Origin: Haliotis asinina
Taxonomy: Eukaryota; Mollusca; Gastropoda; Lepetellida; Haliotidae
DNA: 64,000 nt
Reading direction: 5' to 3'
NCBI RefSeq assembly: GCF_037392515.1
Contig: NC_090288.1
Coordinates: forward strand, 6,999,501-7,063,500
Shown here: piece after piece, positions 1-12,833 of the stretch
How the letters are laid out: each line of letters opens with the position of its first letter
Numbering within the stretch: position 1 is the first letter of the stretch
Translations under genes and position numbers: made by a program
The notes under the pieces: model-generated
What the model was told of the DNA's origin: nothing
Seen by the model: only the letters and a program-made list of their open reading frames with translations
Database searches by the model: none

Positions 1-647
1 TGCACAGGAAGCTTCCTAATAACTATTACAAGACAAAGTGGCATTTTCTAACATAATAGGGTTTTTTTTGCAGTCCAAATCGTCATATTTTGAAAGGGTC
101 TTTTTCTCTTTTCCCGCAGATTCAGTCTGACTGAGGTAAAAGTGAAAACGAACTTCAAGCAATTCATCTTTGTAATGCTTTGACAACACAACTCCCATGT
201 AGCGTTGGGCGGAAATGCACGATAAGCCGTCATGTAATCTCTAATGTCAGCTCTTCAGATATGTTCGTGACAGCGTTCCTGTCGAGTTTGTATTAAGGGA
301 TTGTTCACTTTTAAACACTAAACTTTACAAACTACTGCCTAGACGTATGGAGGGACAGCCGTTAATGCTGATACATTCACAATTAAGCCATAGCTAGTTT
401 ATGTCTTGGAAATGTTCCTATCTAATATTTCATGGACAGCACCCTATGATTTTAATGGCATGTGCGGAAATGATTTGAACAAACAAGTAACATTTTCCTG
501 TGACTACATGAAAAATCTGAAAAGGGGCAGCTGAAAACTAGTCCTCATGTTAAAGAGAGGGGGAATTAAAATATGCGGAGGATGGCATGCCAGTACAATG
601 TCAGTCGCCAGAGACGACGGTCCATTTTAGTAATGATTGGTTGGTTT

Positions 648-848
648 GTTGTTAAACATCGCACTCAGTAATATTCCAGCTGTATGGCGGCGGTATTTAA
701 ATAACAGAGTCTGGACCAGACAAACCAGTGATTAACAGTTGGAGCATAGATCTATGCAACTGGGAACCGATGACATGTGAACCATGTTGCTTCAGACTAA
801 AAGCATAGGTTGCTGAAGATCAATTCTACCCCGGATCTTCACAGGTGT
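648..848 (-). repeat. SINE family B copy
   Basis: Family B is defined here by the core ggcggcggtctgtaaata, gagtctggaccagacaat and a head that reads (on the opposite strand) gaagatccggggtagaat. Orientation is set so that the gtgagtgag-type tail is 3'. This copy is nearly full length but diverged. Confidence 0.8.
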
Positions 849-1898
849 TGTTGGGTACGGGCTGGACTAGTGTGTGTTACATGTTAACATATTACCCGTC
901 TGCCATTTTAACCACATCAGTAGCTACAAATTCTGAAAACAATACCTGAAATCGATCCCTACACGCCATAAGAACCAATGACCTTCATTGCCCTGAACCC
1001 TAGCCCGACACGTGAGCCGTGTCATACGCCGACAGCCAAGACGTCGTTACCGTCACCAATGATGGTGGTCGTATCATCTCCCCCACCATCAACGTCCTTG
1101 TAACATATTTCTACTAACAACTGTTCAATATGTCGTATTCAGGAAGACAGGGTAATACATACAATCAGATTTAATTTGACCTTAAAGAAATCACAGCCCG
1201 ATGCAGTGTTGGAGAATGAGTTCATTTGCCATGGCTTCTGGGGGAACCAGTTTCAGTAGAGAGAGGTCCCTGGGATGCATATAATGTAACATTGCCAAGG
1301 ACATGTATCGTAGGTACTTTGGTGGGATATGGTATTAACAGGTAGTGTAGACATCTTTCTTTGTGTATTCCTTGAATACAATTAAAGTTGCATAATGAAT
1401 GAAATAACAGCAACTTATCATCATCGACATCAGGACAACCATGTTCATGTCAGCTGCTTATTCTGACCCTTAGAGAATTGCCGTTTGGCCACAGAAGTTT
1501 AGCATTGTGGATGAGTTGCTTTTGTCTGTGGCAAACATCCGGTGAAGTGAAAATACCGATGCCCGTGCGTCTATATCAATGATCAATCGGGGTACAATGC
1601 TGTTTTCAGCACGATTACATTTATGCCAGGACGTAACCCAAGCACAGTTAACATGTTTGAGTTAGATGTGTGCCTCAACCTCATAGCTACCAACAAGAAT
1701 CTGATTCTGTGGGGCCCAAGGACTAATCGAGCTGTTGATATATACACTCGAATATAAGGGTGAATACTTGGCTGTACCTCATGGGAGAAGGATGAGTTGA
1801 GTTATGTACTGTGACGCTGTGTAGACCCTTTTGATCTACTGGTTTGTCTGGAACTACGACTAGTTCCCATATTCGCCTCGATTATCTGCTTTGTAAAC

Positions 1899-2118
1899 AC
1901 CCGTTAGAATTGGCCTTCCGTAACCTTTGCCTGGGTATTGAAGCGACTAACGGGATCGGGTGGTCAGACTTGCTGACTTGGTTGACACAACGTGTCCCAT
2001 ATCATGCTTTTGAGCACAGGATTGTCTGGTCCAGTCTCGATTATGTACAGACCTCTGCCAAATATATTCTATATAGCCGGAATATTGTTCAGTGCGACGT
2101 AAACTAAGCTCACTCACT
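1899..2118 (+). repeat. SINE family B copy
   Basis: It contains actaacgggatcgggtggtc, ttgtctggtccag and the tail gtaaactaagctcactcac. The frame across it (1844-2107) is a chance open frame. Confidence 0.8.
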
Positions 2119-2384
2119 TTGTCAACACTCCGATCATACTCGTGAGATTCCATGATAAGCGTTTGTATCCTACGTCAATTTGGTATAATTTATTTTCACC
2201 CTGCTTTGAGGGATCTATAAATTGACAGCCACTGATGCTGACACGTTACTAATTAAGGTAGTCCATGTCAGAAAACTACTCCTAGTAATCATTCTTCAAA
2301 CAGCTTTCTTTTCAGGAAAAGAGTAAGTCTAAGTTTGAAACATAACGGAGTGTTTGGAAACACGGAACATCTTTCCAACCACCT

Positions 2385-2545
2385 ACATTGTGTAACCTGT
2401 AAAGAACAGGGTTGCAGAATTTATTTGTCTTCGGTAACAAATGTTTGTAACGAGATCGGTTGATCAGACTCGCTGACGTTCTTGACACATGTCATCATAT
2501 CCCACTTATCAACATCGACGCTCGTGCTTTTGATCACTGATCCTA
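2385..2545 (+). repeat. SINE family B fragment
   Basis: Decayed copy without tail; it keeps gatcagactcgctgacg and gacacatgtcatcatatccc. Confidence 0.6.
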
Positions 2546-2867
2546 AGAACTTTCAGAAGAGAAAACGAAACAGTGAAACATATTTGAAAGGCATCTCTTT
2601 CACTTCACACTACTTTTTTTCTTTTATCTCTTTTTTATGATTCTGAAACCCAAGGGTCCAAGTAACTGACGCTCCAGACAGACGTTGAAATTATTATTTG
2701 TTTTGGTCTTGGCAACGAGGTATGTGAGAGTTGTAAATTGGGTTGAAGCCTTTGAAGTATTTACATGATTTGATATGTCAGTTACAATTACACACTCGTC
2801 ATTATAAAGGCAAAGATTCTATAGACTCATGTCTAGTCACGTCTTTTTAAATTTTGCAATAAAGAAT

Positions 2868-2975
2868 GGTGAGTGTTAACGATTTTACGCCGCTTTTAAC
2901 AATGGCGTATATCTCGCGGGAGCACACTAGAAATGGGTGTCACACATTGTACTTATGTGGACAATCGAATCCGCT
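2868..2975 (-). repeat. SINE family A fragment
   Basis: Family A is tRNA-derived. Here only the tail (acgccgcttttaacaat) and the middle (agaaatgggtgtcacac) remain. Confidence 0.6.
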
Positions 2976-3047
2976 TCATATGATTAAGAGGCCAGGGCAA
3001 CACTTGTTGAAAAGCTTTTAGAACGTTTAGTGTCGTTTTCGTTTGTT

Positions 3048-3272
3048 CTTTGTTTGGCGCTGCACTCGACAATATTCCAGCTTCATGAAGGCAGTCTGTA
3101 AATAACTGGGTCTGGAGAAGACAATCCAGAGATCAAAAGCATGAGCATCGATCTGTTCAACTGGGATACGATGACATGTCAGCCAAGTTTTCAAGTCTGA
3201 CGATCACGTCAGTTGCCTGAAGAATGGGTTGCTCTCAAATCAATTCTAAGCTGGATCATGACGTTTGGCGCA
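3048..3272 (-). repeat. SINE family B copy
   Basis: Diverged copy with gacaatattccagcttcatg, gcatgagcatcgatctg and gaagaatgggttgctc. Confidence 0.7.
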
Positions 3273-5077
3273 AATGTAGTTTTGGAGGCTCATATGCATA
3301 GGTTGTGGAAAGTGCATTTCAGACTTAAATTTGTACGACGGGTGGCTACAAGATCCATTGCAACCCAGATCTTCACGGTGCCAACAAGTGTGCATCCGCG
3401 TAACAAGTACTGTCCACTGTCTCAACAACGATTGTTCGCTCTATTCAAAACCACTTTACCCTCATTTAAACAGTCATTAAGAATGGTGTCCTTAATCCTC
3501 TCAACAATCATTCTCTACACATTGTAGCGAACACTGTCCACACCATCAACCAGACACTCATCAACAACCCTAGTCTGCACCATTAACCGTCTTTGTCACA
3601 TTTCTCAACATAATGACCAACTGTCTACTCTCTCGACCAACAATGTCCATCTCTTTAACAAGTCTTTCGTACGAAATCTCTGAAACAATATGTCCTCTAC
3701 ATCTCAGCAGCAACGGAAATAGCAGACGACACTCTTCTCTCATCCACAGCATGCTAAGTTTTTTTAAGACGATGTCTAAAACTCCAATTCCTCGAAACAG
3801 AACGTCGCTTCCTCAGCCCAGCCTGCCAAGTCCCACCAGTCTCCACAGCACTGTGCATGTCGTGACGCCGGGCATCAGGTTGATAGTAGGCAATCGCCAT
3901 GTTAACTTTTTTGCTCATTAAAAGGCCTCGTCTGTCTCTACCGCAGCCAGAGTTCGATCACCGCTATTCCAGCCACAGTGTGACTGAAAAATGACTGCAC
4001 TAACCAAGATCCAAGACAGCTATTTACAACCTATCGAATCGATCCCTCCTCATTACAGTAACACATTCTCATTGCTTACGATGTCAAGTGTGTCCGATCC
4101 TTCCCAATGACCCACTGGTACATTTCAACAACCACAAATGATGCAGATATGCTCAAGGATGTATTACCGCAAGGTCGAGAGCAATGCGGTGTTACCACAT
4201 ATATATACTGCCAGAACAGTCATTAGTCTTGGAGAAAGTCCTTCAACCAGTCGCGTTGAAAATTCACTTAAAAGAAGAATATTTGTGAGATTTGTGTGCA
4301 CCTGTTGAAAGCACTATTGACTGGTGTAGTCTGAGATGGACGGAAAACAGGCCAGATGACGCATGATAACATGTCGAGAGATGTTATGATTGATCTGTGT
4401 GCAGTAAATTTTATATTACTTTCAGTTTTTACATGTGTTCTGCTGCTTAATCAGAACCATTCAGATTCAGATAGAGTCACAAAAGTGGAAATTCATTTTT
4501 GTAATACATTAATAACGCAACTCCGTGTACCGTGTTAACGAAATACACGATCACCCTTTATGTAATCCCCGATATCAGCTCTTCCGATCTGTTAGTGACC
4601 GCGCTGATGTCCCTTATGTTCACTTTCCATCATCATTTGTTTATTTTTTCTCCCTGCTGTGAGGGAGCCATGAACTGACAGCCACTGTTGCTGACATATC
4701 AATAATAACGTTAATGCTCCTTCGTATCGTAGAACTGCTCCTATTAACTACTATGCCTAAAGCTTTCTTTTCGGCATAAGTCTAAGTCTAAATTTCAGAC
4801 GTAACTGGGTTATGATTCTGAGCGCACGGAAGATCTCTATCCCGAGCTATATTATGTGACCCATGAAGATCCAGGCAAGAACTGAGCGCCACTCCTTAAA
4901 GCGATCGTACATGATCGATATTCCAATACTTTAACACAGACTTACGACACCCGCAGCGTTACTATCGGTTTGTGACCCCTGGGGCTCCTTTCACGAAGCA
5001 ACCATAAGCTTAACTCCCATTCTTTAACACTGCACTGAGGTTTCCTTTGTGCTTTGTGAAAGGAGGACCTGGTCTTC

Positions 5078-5215
5078 AGTAACCCATGCTTGTTGTAAAA
5101 GGCGACCAACATGTCTGAGTGGTCACGTTCGCTGATTTTCCTGACACGTCATCGTATCCTAATTGAGTAGATCGATATTCATTGTGTTGATCATTGGATT
5201 TTTGTGGTGAGCCTC
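5078..5215 (+). repeat. SINE family B fragment
   Basis: Head-side fragment with aacccatgcttgttgtaa, ctgacacgtcatcgtatcc and gttgatcattggat; no tail. Confidence 0.6.
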
Positions 5216-5543
5216 GATTATTTACCACAATCATAGGTTTCTGGCACAGCTAAGAAACGTCAGCAACGAATTACAGTTATTCAGAAAACAGAATCACCTA
5301 TGATCTGAAAACATCCGATGTCTACCCGTTAATTATACTGACCCGCAATGAGTTTGATGTGAAGTGACAAAAAGACAAAGGTTCAGATGCAAAGTTATTT
5401 TCAGTTTATGACTTGGCTAATACGCAATGAAATAAGAGTAGTACCGATCAGGTCAAACAAGGTCACCCCTTTGAACACGGTCAATCTTGTGTGTCCTCTA
5501 TTCACCTTGACACGACTGAGCAATGAGTCACAGGGGCGAGCAA

Positions 5544-5812
5544 TGAGTGAGTGAGCTTAGTTTTACGCCGCACTCAGCAATATTTCAGCTATATGGCGGC
5601 GGTCTGTAAATAATCGAGTCTGGATCAGACACCCCAGTAATCAACAACATGAGCTTTGACCTGCGCAATTGGGAACCGATGACATATGTCAACCAAGTCA
5701 GCGAGCCTGACCACCCGATCCCGTTAATCGTCTCTTACGACAAGCACAGTCGCCTTTTCATGGCAAGCTTGAGTTGCTGAAGGCCTATTCTACCCCGGGA
5801 CCTTCACTGGTC
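5544..5812 (-). repeat. SINE family B, near full length
   Basis: One of the best copies. From the tail (gagcttagttttacgccgca) through tatggcggcggtctgtaaat to the head end accccgggaccttcac, about 270 bp. Confidence 0.9.
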
Positions 5813-6740
5813 AGGGCAAGCAATGAAGGTCATGGGATTGCGCCTCCATTCTTGCCAGTGTGATATGTGCGACGTTGGCTGGTGGTTTCCGTTTCCGGGA
5901 GCATGAAGTGGATTTGAAATCGAACAACTGTTTCTAATCAAGTCTTGAACATTCATTTCAAATATTCAGTGCATCATTTGTACTTCTCACGTACGTTTTT
6001 AAAAAATGACCTAAAAAACCCTTGTGCGTTTTCATTGCGGGTCAGTATATATACAGATTGCAAAGGACTTCTGTCACTCATTTAAAGATCCTGGATTTAT
6101 ACCTATTCTCTTTAATGACTTCAAAGCATACATCAAAACAAAAGTTTTATTCAGTGAAAAAATACAATATTTTATTCAGGATAGTGGAACACAATGCACT
6201 GACATCAAACAGAGAGTGTGACCATTGTTTCATACTTGATGCACTTCACATTATAATAAAGGGGATTTAACTAATAATCATATTTGTAGTGCGCCCAAAT
6301 CCCAACTTCGCTCAAAGGTGTATGTCATAGGCAAGAGAGTCTCCAGTTCACTTTGAAATATCTCACAGTCATTGATATACTGCTCATTTGGTGGTAGTTC
6401 ATTCCAGAGTGCAGGCCCTGATTTGGTAAAACTCTTAGAGTGTCCTTCTTCTCATTACTCCTCATTACTTTCATCATTATTTTCAGTTTTACAGACATTT
6501 GAAAAAGGATGTATTATTCCTTTTAAGACAGATGTTAACTTCATACTTTGACAAGGATTATACTTTGAAGTGCCGGCCAAGGTAAGCAAGAGGAAAATGT
6601 TAAAGTTTCCATAAAGGCCTCATATTATCAGGTAACAGAAACGTCTCATGAAAATAATAACAAAGGAGAAAGAGTGGATTGGTTTCACCATGAGTAACAG
6701 TATTCTAGTCATAACTCAGTATATCTGAAGAAAGACTTAA

Positions 6741-6830
6741 GTTATTCAGGTCTTAGATGCTTACAGCTTTGGAGACTGAAGTAATTCAGGTCTTAGATGC
6801 TTACAGCTTTGGAGACTGAAGTAATTCAGG
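6741..6830. repeat. 40-bp duplication
   Basis: A 40-bp unit (caggtcttagatgcttacag and following) occurs twice with no change except one base, followed by a partial third copy. It is a young local tandem duplication. Confidence 0.85.
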
Positions 6831-8227
6831 TTACTCCTTGTAAGAAAACGTACATAATATGGTGACAAACTTAAAAACACAATTTTCAGTTTCTGGCATG
6901 TCCAAGGGACACAACAAACTAAACCAAAATGGACACATATGTGTCCTAAAAAAGAACTTGGCAATATTTTCAGAATGTACACATATCATCCGAGACTTAG
7001 TCTGTGAATATATATTATTTTGATAGTAACATCTAAACTGAAAAGGATCCCCACTGAGATGATCATCCCCCTCACACATATGAAGACCACAACCAGAACT
7101 TGCTTTAAACCCTAATGTGAAATGCTAAGCTGGATAGCCAGTCATCTTTTACCATTGTCTAGTATGGCGAGTCCAGGGACCAAACCACTGATGGTCAGTG
7201 CCCCAAGCTCCACTTGACCACAGCAACAGCTTGTTGCTAGAAAAAACATCTTGACACGAGACTGGAATAGTCTTTGTCAACTCCATAATTCAAATATATG
7301 TAACACCTCTTTCAATTTCCACATAGCATGTTATCCACAAGCATACATTGTCATGGCTGTTCATGGTCTATACAGTAATATGTCTTGATTAAAGGACAGT
7401 CCGGGTTCTTTTTCAAACCTGTGATCCACAGCTCTAAGGTTTAGGATTTGGCAGCGGACTGTCACTGCACAAGAGATGAAACACTGGTACAAAGTAAAAC
7501 ATCAAAGCCATTTGAATTTTTTCTCATTTCATACCGCTTTTACAAGTCTAATCCTCAGTATTGATTTGCAAACTAATTCCAAAGCAGCTGTGAGGAAAGC
7601 TCCACTACTGCTGAAATCATCAAAGGGAAAATTGTGATCAGATGGCCATGCAATAAATAACATTAACAACCAAATGGAAATCTCCAGAATGATCTACAAG
7701 ATGCATGCAAGAGACAAGGTTCTGTTTCCATAATAAAAGGTTAATGACCATCACAAAGAAAAACCATCGCTTCCATCAAAACATTTACAAAACGTACAGA
7801 TGATTTAAAAGTTTAAAATTTATTTCCTTTTACAGTCTCATGTTTTGATAAGCAATTTTAATATTTAATGGGAAGGTTTCTTTGCAAGGTAATGGCTTGA
7901 AAATGTATTCAGTGAAATGATTTATGGATAAAAATGCCAATGGAACAGGATAGGTAGGTACTACGTGTACTTTCAATGTTTACAAAGTCTGCACTGTGTG
8001 TGTGTTTTTGCTAGAATTGACCATCAAAGACCAAGAGAAACAACTCGAATCATTGTTATTACAATCAAAATAACAGTCAGCAATCTGAAGGACCAAAATT
8101 AGTGTCTTCCTGCTGCATTTACTGAGGCTTTTATATGGACTGGAAATATCCAATACATCCTCTGCAAATGAGTTCAGTAGAAAGATTCCTGATATCCACC
8201 AAGTTCTGCTATTGCACAGAGCATATA

Positions 8228-8765
8228 TTAATGGCATCAAGTTAGTTCACCTATTGTCAAGAGCTTAAATTCATGGCATCAACAGTTCACCTATTGTCAC
8301 CTATCTGCCAAGTTCACCTAATGTCAGGAACTTGCATTCATGGCATCAACCTAGTTCACCTCTTGTCAAGAGCTTACATTCATGACATCAGCCAAGTTCA
8401 CCTATTGCCAAGAACTCATATTCAAAACTTAACCTATTGTCAAGAACTGACATTTATGGCATCAACTTAGTTTACCTATTGTCAAGACCTTACATTCCTG
8501 ACATCTGTCAAGTTGACCTATTGTCAAAAAGAACTTATTCATGATATCAACCTAGTTCACCTATTGCCAAAAAGAACTTGCATTCATGACATTGACCTCA
8601 TGCACCTATTACCAAGAGCTTACATTCATGACATCTGAAAAGATCACTCATTGTCAAGAACTGACATTCATGACATCCGCCAGGTTCTCCTATTGTCAGA
8701 AAGAACTTGCATTCATGATATCAACCTGGTTCACCTATTGTCATTGTTACTTACACCTACATGTA
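8228..8765. repeat. Degenerate minisatellite, about 55-60 bp units
   Basis: About nine or ten diverged copies of a unit containing ttcacctattgtcaagaact and cattcatgacatc. Some copies carry a gaaaga insertion. The open frames across it are repeat translations, not genes. Confidence 0.85.
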
Positions 8766-9242
8766 TGAAGTTCAGATTGTGTAGCAAGGAAAAGTGGTAT
8801 TATCTAAGACAAGTACAATGTCAACATTGTGCTGGTAGATAAAATCCTAAACTGGTAAAAAGAATCAAGTATTTGTGGCTTTAATGGAAGAAAAGTGCTT
8901 TCATGAATGACAGAATGGTTTTCAGGAGCAATTAGAAAACGCTTATGTCAAAGACAAGTAACAGGTACCCCAAGTGACAAAGTGAAAAATGATATGTTGC
9001 AAGTAACCCCTTGATACTTTAAAAAGGGTTACAACAGACAAGTACCTTTAGTGACAAAGTGAAAATTGTTATGGACAAGTAACAAGGGACACCTCTTATA
9101 ATGAGAAACAATGTTCAGATCACTCAAAAATTTGGCAAGAAGTGCATCACAGGTGTAGAAAGTATATATTAAAACATAGATATATTTTAGGGATGTGACA
9201 AACAGTACAATCACTGCCAACTCAAATACAAGTCCTGAGTCA

Positions 9243-9670
9243 GGGCTTCTAAAACAACAGGCATGAATGGGTGGGATTCAAGAACCTCTAGAACAGCCCA
9301 TTGTGATATCATAGGTATGGATGACCAGGATTCAATGTCTGATAAAACAACAGCCCAGATCAGAGAGATGTCATTGGTACAGAAGAACAGGATTTAAGGT
9401 CTGATAAATCAACAGCCCACTGTGATATCATAAGTATAGATGGACGGGATTCAAGGTCTTCTAAAACAACAGTCAACTGTGATATCATGGGTTTGGATGG
9501 ACAGGAGTCACAGTCTGCTAAAACAACAGCCTAGTGTGGTGCCATAGGCATGGACGGGATTCGAGGTCTTTTAAAACAACAGCCCATTGTATTATCATAG
9601 GCATGAGTGGACGGGAATCATGGTCAGCGAAACAACGTCCCAGTATGCTATAAGTGTGAATGGACATGTT
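9243..9670. repeat. Degenerate minisatellite, about 57 bp units
   Basis: About seven diverged copies of a unit with aaaacaacagcccattgtg, tatcataggtatggatgg and acgggattcaaggtct. Units differ by substitutions and small indels, so this is an old array. Confidence 0.8.
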
Positions 9671-10692
9671 GTGCACTTACATATTGATATTTTTACTGGA
9701 TCTGTATTCCATAGAATGCCATACACTGCATACCATTGACCATTTCCTTATAGAAACCAATCAAATTCATTTCCAAATCTAAACACAAAATTCTAAAATA
9801 TTGGACTCACTTTCAATCTGAGCTTATTTTTAATAACATAAATGAGATTTTGGATTAAAATCCACTCCAGTTAAGAATTCAATAATTTCTCACTTCCAGA
9901 TTCTGAACAAATCACTTACTGTATCCAACATTTAGAATATAACATTGTGACACTAATTGCCTAAAATTACTGACATCATTCTAGTTCCTCACTACAGAAA
10001 TAGTGGCAAGGCTGATCTCTGACCCACCAAATCCATATATCCCTCAAGCAGTGATTCTCCAGCCGCACATACTGAATACATTTCTGATCACTCACATCAT
10101 CAATCAATACACTGTAGCTAGCACCACTGCAGAGGCAGATATAAAAATGAATAACTGGTACAAATATTCATCCATCAGCTGGCACGAATAATGTCCTGAA
10201 TGGACCTTTTAAGATTCACAAAAAATTCAAAAAATAAATGACAAGATAAAAAACGGAACTTGACACAACGGTCACTTCCGGGAACATTACTCAAATTATC
10301 ATCATTCATGGAGGTAAAAAGTTCACTGAACAAGATTAGATATGAATGGGGTTCTCAAACTTTAAAAAATAATCTTTCGACAGGACTGAAGGGACTCAAT
10401 CAGTTTATCAAGTGAATGTAAGTGGAATCACCAATCTATCATTTAAACACACTTATAAATCCTTCAAAATATAAAAATGGGCAAATCCCTTGAGACGAAA
10501 TCTTGAAAAATTGGATCTGCTACTGCCAAAAATTCTAGGGCATCAGTTCATCTTGGTTATCAGAAATAAACTACTTAAAGATGATGATATGTGTATTAGA
10601 TTCTCCCTAACACAGCATTCGGGACACATTCCAGCTACATGACATCCACTCTGATAGGGAAAACTTTAAAATGTGGGGTTACATTATTTCTT

Positions 10693-10856
10693 AACGGTTC
10701 AGATAGTAGTGAGGGAATGAGTTTAGTTACGTTCAATGTTAGCAATATCCGAGCAACATCAGAAATGGGCTTCACACACTGTACCCATGTGAGAAAATTG
10801 AACCCAGGCCATTGGCATGACAAGCAAATGCTTTAACCACTCTGCTACCTCAGCTG
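10693..10856 (-). repeat. SINE family A copy
   Basis: It contains agaaatgggcttcacacac, tgtacccatgtgag and tttaaccactctgctacctc (reverse of the tRNA-like head). It is one of only two SINEs in the 6-20 kb region. Confidence 0.75.
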
Positions 10857-12625
10857 ATAGTAGTGAACATAACCAAAAAGGCCACACTGTCCCCTGGAAA
10901 TCTTCCTAATGCACAGAAAACTTGATGATTGTGGCAACTGTGGCAATGGTGGTGGGGATGATCGTGGTGAAAATTACAATTAACTGGATTGTTAAGGTTG
11001 GTTTAAACCTGTGTTCTTAATTTTTGTCTAAGTGTTTCACAATATTTTGGATCTGAACGTTTTACATGTTTACTAATTTACAACCAATGATCTCTGATAA
11101 GTTTTGACCAGGTCAAGTTGCTGTTCAAACTAATATTCACTGTGATGTGGATATCAAATGTTGATGTTAAATTGTTCTTTTCCTTGTCTCATTTGTGCCA
11201 AAGACTATTTATATTTTGTCATGACTAAAAATGTACATTAAAGCTTAATCAAGCTTAGTGATGCTGTTGTGTTTTTGCTTTACAAATCAATCACTAACTC
11301 AATTACAAGTAGTTTTTTTTTATAAAAATAATAAATTCTTACAACATATCGCGATACATTATAAGTTTCTCACTGGACACAAGAGGGACATGTACATCAT
11401 GGGGCCATGGGCACCGAGGGAGCTGTGAGCTATGGTTTTATCTTTGAGAACACCTCAATTTTAATTCTGAATTGTCTGAAGCAAGGGTACAAATTTTTTG
11501 TAGCCATCAACAGATTTTGCTGACAAGAAAAACAGATTTAGAGTTATCTCCCTGACATTGATTTGCATCATATGTGATTCAATGCTATTCCAGATAAAGA
11601 ATTACTACCACAAAGTACTGAATGAGTTCAGCATTGCTAGTAGGGTACATGGAAATGTTGCTCACCTGTAAGCGGGGTACACTGAAAATAATAGAAGAGC
11701 ACTCAACCAATCAGAAAGCGGTATTTATGTATGAGGTAAGATAATTCACAATCTGTTACAACACAATGTTATTGAGTATTACGAGGAATTCAACAATTTT
11801 CATTATACATTGAACTTTTCAAACTTGTCACTAATTGATAGGGACCAGACACTATCTGTCACCTCTTATTCACCTGTCATCCATGTCTTCTACAAAATGA
11901 CAAAAGATACAAACATCCATGCCCAGCTACCCAATTGATTGTTGTCTAATTCATCCAGCCATGGTGTCAGAAACTAATTCCACCCTACGATCACTTGCAG
12001 GGATCAAATGGTGGATACTGCAATACAGTCTTCCAAAAGAAATGGTTGCCATGGTTATAAGAGCACTGGTATATTATGCTCAGAATTCTGTTCATACTGC
12101 CAAACATAAACAAAATGTACTTGGAATTGTCACATGACCAACAATAAACTACCTGATCCTGGTAAAACTGCCACCTGAATTTGAAGAAAGGAAGACATGC
12201 AAAAATATAACATCAGGGAGAAGATTCTCATAGATCAAAGAGGTAAGAAAAGTGTTGGCATTATCCATTTAAACAACCAGTCTAAGCATCAGTGCTATGG
12301 GTGGAAACAGATCTTGATGTAAAAGTAATGGCTCCTTGACGCAATTTAACTGCCTCAGCTCCTGAACATTTGCCTCCAGAGAAAATGGAAGAAACCTAAA
12401 CAATGAAAACACTAGGTAACTGATGAGAAGCCTATTTTTCCATTACCATAACTATTTCTTTTACTGATGATTTTTCTTCCTGCCTCTAGCAATGAGAAAT
12501 AAAAATATACATCTTGATTTTCTAGAGATAGTGTTCTGGGTGAGAAACAGTAATGAACGTATGAACGAGTACTTAATGTATTTGCGTTGGAGATCCACCA
12601 TGTCTAGCTCTCCTACATTCAATAC

Positions 12626-12833
12626 ATCTTCATACAGATCGTCATTACAAGTACAAGTGTCCATATGATCTTCATACAGATCATCATTACAAGTACAAGT
12701 GTCCATGATCTTCATACAGATCGTCATTACAAGTACAAGTGTCCATATGATCTTCATACAGATCGTCATTACAAGTACAAGTGTCCATATGATCTTCATA
12801 CAGATCATCATTACAAGTACAAGTGTCCATATG
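12626..12833. repeat. Minisatellite, five units of 42 bp
   Basis: Five nearly identical copies of a unit with gatcttcatacagatc and attacaagtacaagtgtcc. One copy lacks two bases. The overlapping frame reading CTCNDDLYEDHMD is a translation of the repeat. Confidence 0.9.

Larger units (their letters stand above)
1..5900. other. Intergenic region with decayed SINEs
   Basis: No host gene is supported. Open frames are short and lie in repeats. At least six decayed SINE copies are recognisable, at 648-848, 1899-2118, 2385-2545, 3048-3272, 5078-5215 and 5544-5812, plus one tRNA-type fragment at 2868-2975. I see nothing else in the remaining stretches. Confidence 0.6.
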
